The notes below the pieces were generated by a model. The model was not told the origin of the DNA. It saw only the letters and a program-made list of their open reading frames with translations, and made no database searches. Source: JBLHGU01 sp047615875 (GTDB taxonomy: Bacteria; Pseudomonadota; Gammaproteobacteria; Arenicellales; CAJQKF01). Taken from it: a DNA stretch of 40,050 nt. The position numbers and the translations under genes are program-made. Below, one piece after another: positions 36,286-40,050 of this stretch (position 1 is its first letter; each line of letters begins with the position of its first letter). Location of the stretch: NCBI GenBank assembly GCA_047615875.1, contig JBLHGU010000026.1, positions 1-40,050 of the forward strand. Reading direction: 5' to 3'.

Positions 36286-36454
36286 GTGTCTCCTCGAAAG
36301 TTGGATTACAACAATTTCAAAATCAACCGGCTTCATTTTTTATCTATTTAGAAGCATTTTAATTGTTGGTCTTGGAATTTAATTCTCAAACGCTTACTGT
36401 ACTGTATTCTTGATTTTCAGCAAAGACCGAATCTCCTTTTTCCGCATAGAATTT

Positions 36455-37891
36455 ATGGCCCCAAACCACGTTTCCCTGAACGACGCATTTCTTCGGCTTA
36501 GTGAGCTGATCGGTTCTACAAATGTAATTAGAGCGAATGATAGTCGTTCTGACGACTACCTTCGGGAAGAAAGAGGGGAGTTTTCCAGCGAGCCTGCGTT
36601 CATTATCACCCCCGAAACCACTCAACAGGTTTCTCTGGCAGTAAAGCTATCCAGGGAATATCGCATACCCCTGGTGCCCCAGGCTGGCAATACCGGACTT
36701 TGCGGCGGTGCTGTGGCCGAACCGGACAATATCTTGCTTTCAGTCCGGAATTTAAATGTCATCAGAGAACTGGACCCATTAAATAATACAATGACTGCAG
36801 AGTCTGGCTGTATTCTGTCGAATATTCAAAATGCCGCCCAAACAGCGGATCGATTCTTCCCGCTGAGTCTTGGTGCCGAAGGCAGCTGTATGATTGGCGG
36901 AAATTTGTCTACAAATGCTGGCGGCATCAATGTATTACGATATGGAAATACGCGACAGCAGCTACTTGGTCTTGAGGTGGTTTTGCCGGATGGTCAGATC
37001 TGGCACGGCCTCAATAGCCTGATAAAAAATAATACCGGCTATGATTTAAAGCAACTGTTCGTCGGAGCAGAAGGCACACTAGGCGTCGTTACAGCAGCTC
37101 AACTTCGACTCTACCCAAGGCCAATTAAGTCGATTTCCTGTTGGCTTGGCATCGACAATCTGGACCATGGTTTACATTTACTTTCACTGGCAAAGCGTGT
37201 AAGCGGAGATCAGCTCAGTAGTTTTGAACTCATCCCGGACTTCTCCGTACAACTTGCAATAAAACACACTAGCGGGATTCGTCGACCATTGGAGAAGCCT
37301 TCCGAATGGAATCTACTGGTGCAGTTCAGCACTTCCTCAGCGTTTATTCCCCTAACAGAAATAACTGAGGCTTTTGTCGAAGAGGGCATGAACGCCGGTT
37401 GGATTCAGGACGGGGTTGTGACCCAATCAGAAAAGCAGGAAGCAGAATTATGGCGTATTCGAGAAGCAATGGTGCCGGCCCAGAAACAGGAAGGACTCAG
37501 TATCAAACACGATGTTTCAGTTCCCATTGCAAAAATACCGGAACTGGTTAGAAGAGTGAACAGTGAAATACAGAGCATTGTACCTGGCATCCGTCCCTAC
37601 CCTTTTGGTCATATGGGGGATGGCAATCTGCACTTCAATATGTTGCAACCAGTGGCACAGAGTCAGGCCGATTTTTATCTGACCCGGTCGCGGGTAAATG
37701 AGTCGGTTTATCGTATAGTAAATGACCTCGGTGGCTCTTTCAGTGCTGAACATGGCATAGGTAAAATAAAAATTGATCACATGTCACAATTCAAACAACC
37801 ACTGGAGCTTGAGCTAATGCATCGCATTAAACAGGCTTTCGATCCAGATGATCAGTTGAACCCCGGCAAGGTCTTACCAGCTCGAGAATAA
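36455..37891 (+). CDS. FAD-linked D-2-hydroxyacid dehydrogenase (GlcD / D-2-hydroxyglutarate type)
   Basis: About 478 residues. A PCMH-type FAD domain (about 40-215) has VPQAGNTGLCGGAVAEP and AEGSCMIGGNLSTNAGG. The C-terminal FAD-oxidase domain has PFGHMGDGNLHFN (metal-site His) and SAEHGIGKIK. The length and motifs fit D-2-hydroxyglutarate or D-lactate dehydrogenases. ATG 36455 gives the expected N-terminus; a TTG at 36410 would add 15 residues. Divergent from the AOR operon, which could share regulation but need not share substrates. Confidence 0.88.
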   Translation: MAPNHVSLNDAFLRLSELIGSTNVIRANDSRSDDYLREERGEFSSEPAFIITPETTQQVSLAVKLSREYRIPLVPQAGNTGLCGGAVAEPDNILLSVRNLNVIRELDPLNNTMTAESGCILSNIQNAAQTADRFFPLSLGAEGSCMIGGNLSTNAGGINVLRYGNTRQQLLGLEVVLPDGQIWHGLNSLIKNNTGYDLKQLFVGAEGTLGVVTAAQLRLYPRPIKSISCWLGIDNLDHGLHLLSLAKRVSGDQLSSFELIPDFSVQLAIKHTSGIRRPLEKPSEWNLLVQFSTSSAFIPLTEITEAFVEEGMNAGWIQDGVVTQSEKQEAELWRIREAMVPAQKQEGLSIKHDVSVPIAKIPELVRRVNSEIQSIVPGIRPYPFGHMGDGNLHFNMLQPVAQSQADFYLTRSRVNESVYRIVNDLGGSFSAEHGIGKIKIDHMSQFKQPLELELMHRIKQAFDPDDQLNPGKVLPARE

Positions 37892-38007
37892 CGACGACAG
37901 TGTGTTGGTTTTCCAACAAAATTCCTCCACTCATAAGCCCTTTAATCCGCAGTATAGAAATGACACAATCTATGGACTTTTATTCCTTTCAAAATGGTTG
38001 AAATAAT

Positions 38008-39018
38008 TTGTCCTCGATCGATCCCCGAATAGCCTCAGCCAAAGTTTTTCTGCAGAACTCATTGGGTTCTGAGTTTCATATAGATGCGCTGCCGCAGGAT
38101 GCTTCTTTTAGGCGCTATTTTAGAATAACGCAAAGCTCGAAATCCTATATTTTGATGGATGCGCCTCCTGAACACGAAAATCTCGAAGCGTTTATAAAAG
38201 TAGATCAACACCTGCTGTCTTTAGAAATAGATGTTCCGCTGATTATGCAACGTGATGATAAAAATGGATTTCTATTATTAGAAGATTTTGGTGATAGCAC
38301 ATTTACCCGCTTATTGAATGCTGGCGAAGATGAAAAGCTGCTTTATAAAACAGCTATCGATACGTTGATCAAACTTCACCGACACCCATCAAGTTTAAGT
38401 GTGTCAGTTCCTCACTATAGTAGTGAGGAACTATTACGCGAAGCTTTGTTACTTGTTGATTGGCACTACCAGCTTATTTATGGTGAGCCGCCAACTGATA
38501 TTCTTCGGCAACGCTATGTGGATATCTGGATGTCATTAATACATCAAATGCCTGAGCCCGCTCCGAGTTTAGTATTACGTGACTTTCATGTCGACAATCT
38601 TATGCGAATATCTCGCCACGGCAACAATTATTGTGCTTTGCTGGACTTCCAGGATGCTCTTATTGGACCAATGGCCTATGATCTGATGTCATTAATACAA
38701 GATGCTCGAAGAGATCTTGGTGCAGGTCTGCCACAGTATCTAATTGAATACTACTTTTCAAATCTCCCTTTGCTGGACCAGGATAACTTTCTAAGCTGGT
38801 ATGATTTCTTGGCCGCTCAACGACATTGCAAGGTTATCGGAATATTTAGTCGGTTGTGGCTGAGAGATGGCAAAGACCAATATCTCCAACATATTCCACG
38901 CGTGATACAACTCTTGCAGGATGCCTTCAAAAACCCGCAACTACGGATACTGCAAAAATTTATGGATGAAGAATTTCCAGATCGATTAAGTTTCGATCCC
39001 AAATCCAAGATACTGTAA
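38008..39018 (+). CDS. AmgK-like sugar kinase, aminoglycoside phosphotransferase family
   Basis: 336-residue kinase of the family that includes AmgK, which phosphorylates the anomeric carbon of N-acetylmuramate/N-acetylglucosamine in peptidoglycan recycling. The catalytic loop is VLRDFHVDNL (D192, H194, N197), and the metal-binding Asp lies in LLDFQDALIGPMAYDL (D213/D216). N-terminal DASFRRYFRI and LLLEDFG also fit AmgK. The start is TTG; no ATG is near. AmgK is often next to the nucleotidyltransferase gene murU, which is absent here; a CsaA-like gene follows by 14 bases. Confidence 0.82.
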   Translation: MSSIDPRIASAKVFLQNSLGSEFHIDALPQDASFRRYFRITQSSKSYILMDAPPEHENLEAFIKVDQHLLSLEIDVPLIMQRDDKNGFLLLEDFGDSTFTRLLNAGEDEKLLYKTAIDTLIKLHRHPSSLSVSVPHYSSEELLREALLLVDWHYQLIYGEPPTDILRQRYVDIWMSLIHQMPEPAPSLVLRDFHVDNLMRISRHGNNYCALLDFQDALIGPMAYDLMSLIQDARRDLGAGLPQYLIEYYFSNLPLLDQDNFLSWYDFLAAQRHCKVIGIFSRLWLRDGKDQYLQHIPRVIQLLQDAFKNPQLRILQKFMDEEFPDRLSFDPKSKIL

Positions 39019-39032
39019 ACCGAGAATGTACA

Positions 39033-39371
39033 ATGAAAGAAATTAGCTGGAGCGAATTCGAAGTCATCGAGCTCAGAACAGGAACGATTATGGAAGTGGA
39101 GGATTTTCCCGAAGCAAGGAAACCAGCATGGAAACTGAAAATCGATTTTGGAGCGGAAATAGGCATTCGTCGCTCTAGTGCTCAAATAACTGACCTATAT
39201 GACAAATCAGATCTTATCGGTAAACAAATTGTTGGCGTGATTAATTTTCCGCCCAGGCAAATTGGGCCGGTCCGATCAGAATGTCTAGTTACCGGTTTTG
39301 TTCAGGCTGATGGTAGCGTAGTGTTAGCACAGCCTGAACGTCAGGTCGAAAATGGTTTAAAGCTTGCTTAG
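39033..39371 (+). CDS. CsaA-like tRNA-binding domain protein
   Basis: 112-residue OB-fold protein with the tRNA_bind marks VIELRTGTIMEVEDFPEARKP (split by families into two parts), RRSSAQITDLYDKSDLIGKQ and VVGVINFPPRQIGPV-like text here reading IVGVINFPPRQIGP. Homologues (CsaA, YgjH) bind tRNA and CsaA has been linked to protein export. The length matches CsaA. Fourteen bases after the kinase gene and probably co-transcribed. Confidence 0.9.
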   Translation: MKEISWSEFEVIELRTGTIMEVEDFPEARKPAWKLKIDFGAEIGIRRSSAQITDLYDKSDLIGKQIVGVINFPPRQIGPVRSECLVTGFVQADGSVVLAQPERQVENGLKLA

Positions 39372-39414
39372 CTTGCCCGGGGCGTGAGCAATCATATCCC
39401 AGGCAAATAAGAAG

Positions 39415-40050
39415 TTAGTAGGCACGGTCAAACCAATCGTCTGATACGCCTACAATCATCTCGCCACCGGCCATAACTCTTGCGTGGTGAGATTGACCCA
39501 GAGGTAGAATCTGGGTCATATAGTATTGACATGAATACAATTTGTCCTGATAAAAAGGGTCATCGCTACCATTGTCTATGAAATTACGAGCTGCCATATA
39601 ACTACGAGCCATCATCCATCCACCAACCAGATAGCCAAACTGCATTAAGTAGGGAACTGATACCCCCATAGTACGACCAGCATCCTGGCTGCCCTGTTCA
39701 AGTAATGATTGCACAGACAATTCAATCTCTGACATAGCCTGATTCAATCTATCGACTAATTGCTTTGCTTCTACAGTTGCAAAATCACCAAGGCTATTAA
39801 TATCTTGTTGAATCTGCTCCAACATCGACCTGGTGGTTAAACCACCATCTCGCAACAGCTTGCGACCGGCAAGATCTGCTGCTTGAATACCAGTAGTACC
39901 TTCATAAATCTGTGTAATACGGACATCTCGATAATATTGCGCAGCGCCTGTTTCTTCTATAAAACCCATGCCGCCATGTACCTGGACACCCAGTGATGTC
40001 ATCTGAGCGCCTACCTCAGTACACCAACCCTTAAGAATCGGTATGAGAAC
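39415..40050 (-). CDS. Acyl-CoA dehydrogenase, C-terminal part (cut by right edge)
   Basis: The frame is open through base 40050, giving the last 211 residues. It begins VLIPILKGWCTEVG and includes the ACAD C-terminal stretch VHGGMGFIEETGAAQYYRD followed by ITQIYEGTTGIQAADLAGRK. About 120 further residues form the extra helical tail seen in long (~590-600 residue) acyl-CoA dehydrogenases rather than the ~380-residue type. It should oxidise an acyl-CoA in fatty-acid breakdown; chain length cannot be judged. Confidence 0.9.
   Translation of the reverse strand, partial: VLIPILKGWCTEVGAQMTSLGVQVHGGMGFIEETGAAQYYRDVRITQIYEGTTGIQAADLAGRKLLRDGGLTTRSMLEQIQQDINSLGDFATVEAKQLVDRLNQAMSEIELSVQSLLEQGSQDAGRTMGVSVPYLMQFGYLVGGWMMARSYMAARNFIDNGSDDPFYQDKLYSCQYYMTQILPLGQSHHARVMAGGEMIVGVSDDWFDRAY

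Noticed and set aside
37904..37918. tgttgg / ccaaca hairpin after the hydroxyacid dehydrogenase
   Set aside because: Followed by A's rather than T's on the plus strand, so not a terminator for that gene; short and AT-rich.
1..40050. CRISPR arrays, insertion sequences, tRNA or phage genes
   Set aside because: No regularly spaced direct repeats, transposase or integrase motifs, or tRNA T-loop patterns were seen on reading through.

Overview
The window reads as an ordinary chromosomal segment of a free-living, probably marine, gammaproteobacterium-like heterotroph. The evidence is gene content: single-chain GcvP, a Uup-type ABC-F protein, an AapJQMP amino-acid importer, an AmgK-like kinase, an H1-like Lys/Ala protein and an AsmA protein. 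This taxonomic placement is inference. Base composition is moderate, and several genes seem to start with TTG. I see no tRNA, rRNA, CRISPR array, insertion sequence or phage module.

Layout. 1-1611 (-) is a large exported Gly-rich then Cys/Lys-rich protein, open across its whole length and cut by the left edge. 1834-2386 (-) is a hemerythrin gene broken by two single-base frameshifts. Next come argE (-), uup (+), a small membrane protein (-) and an unrecognised 292-aa protein (+). 7092-9039 (-) holds an overlapping N-formylglutamate-amidohydrolase-like / GCS2-type ligase pair, followed by an EamA permease (+). 10146-12028 (-) is a LysR regulator plus R. etli-type asparaginase, divergent from gcvT-gcvH-gcvP-lipA (12122-17558, +). 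leuC-leuD follow without leuB, then an exported TPR-like protein. 21151-21516 (-) is the histone-like gene with a clear promoter and terminator. About 1.4 kb of gene-poor DNA leads to aapJ-Q-M-P (23066-27405, +). After that come an orphan sufE, a dimethylglycine/sarcosine-dehydrogenase-like FAD-GcvT fusion, a frameshifted exported protein (-) and AsmA (-). 33747-36285 (-) is a tungsten-type aldehyde oxidoreductase operon (poly-ferredoxin, AOR, MoaD-like protein), divergent from an FAD-linked 2-hydroxyacid dehydrogenase. The right end has an AmgK-like kinase, a CsaA-like protein and the C-terminus of an acyl-CoA dehydrogenase.

How the genes fit together. The strongest theme is amino-acid and one-carbon catabolism: amino-acid uptake (Aap), asparagine hydrolysis, N-methyl amine demethylation to glycine, and glycine cleavage with its own lipoyl synthase. 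The AOR trio plus the hydroxyacid dehydrogenase is a separate redox module. No clear new defence or mobile system is visible. The least explained parts are the left-edge protein, the 292-aa protein beside the amidohydrolase/ligase pair, the gene-poor stretch near 21.7-23.0 kb, and two genes that need frameshift correction.
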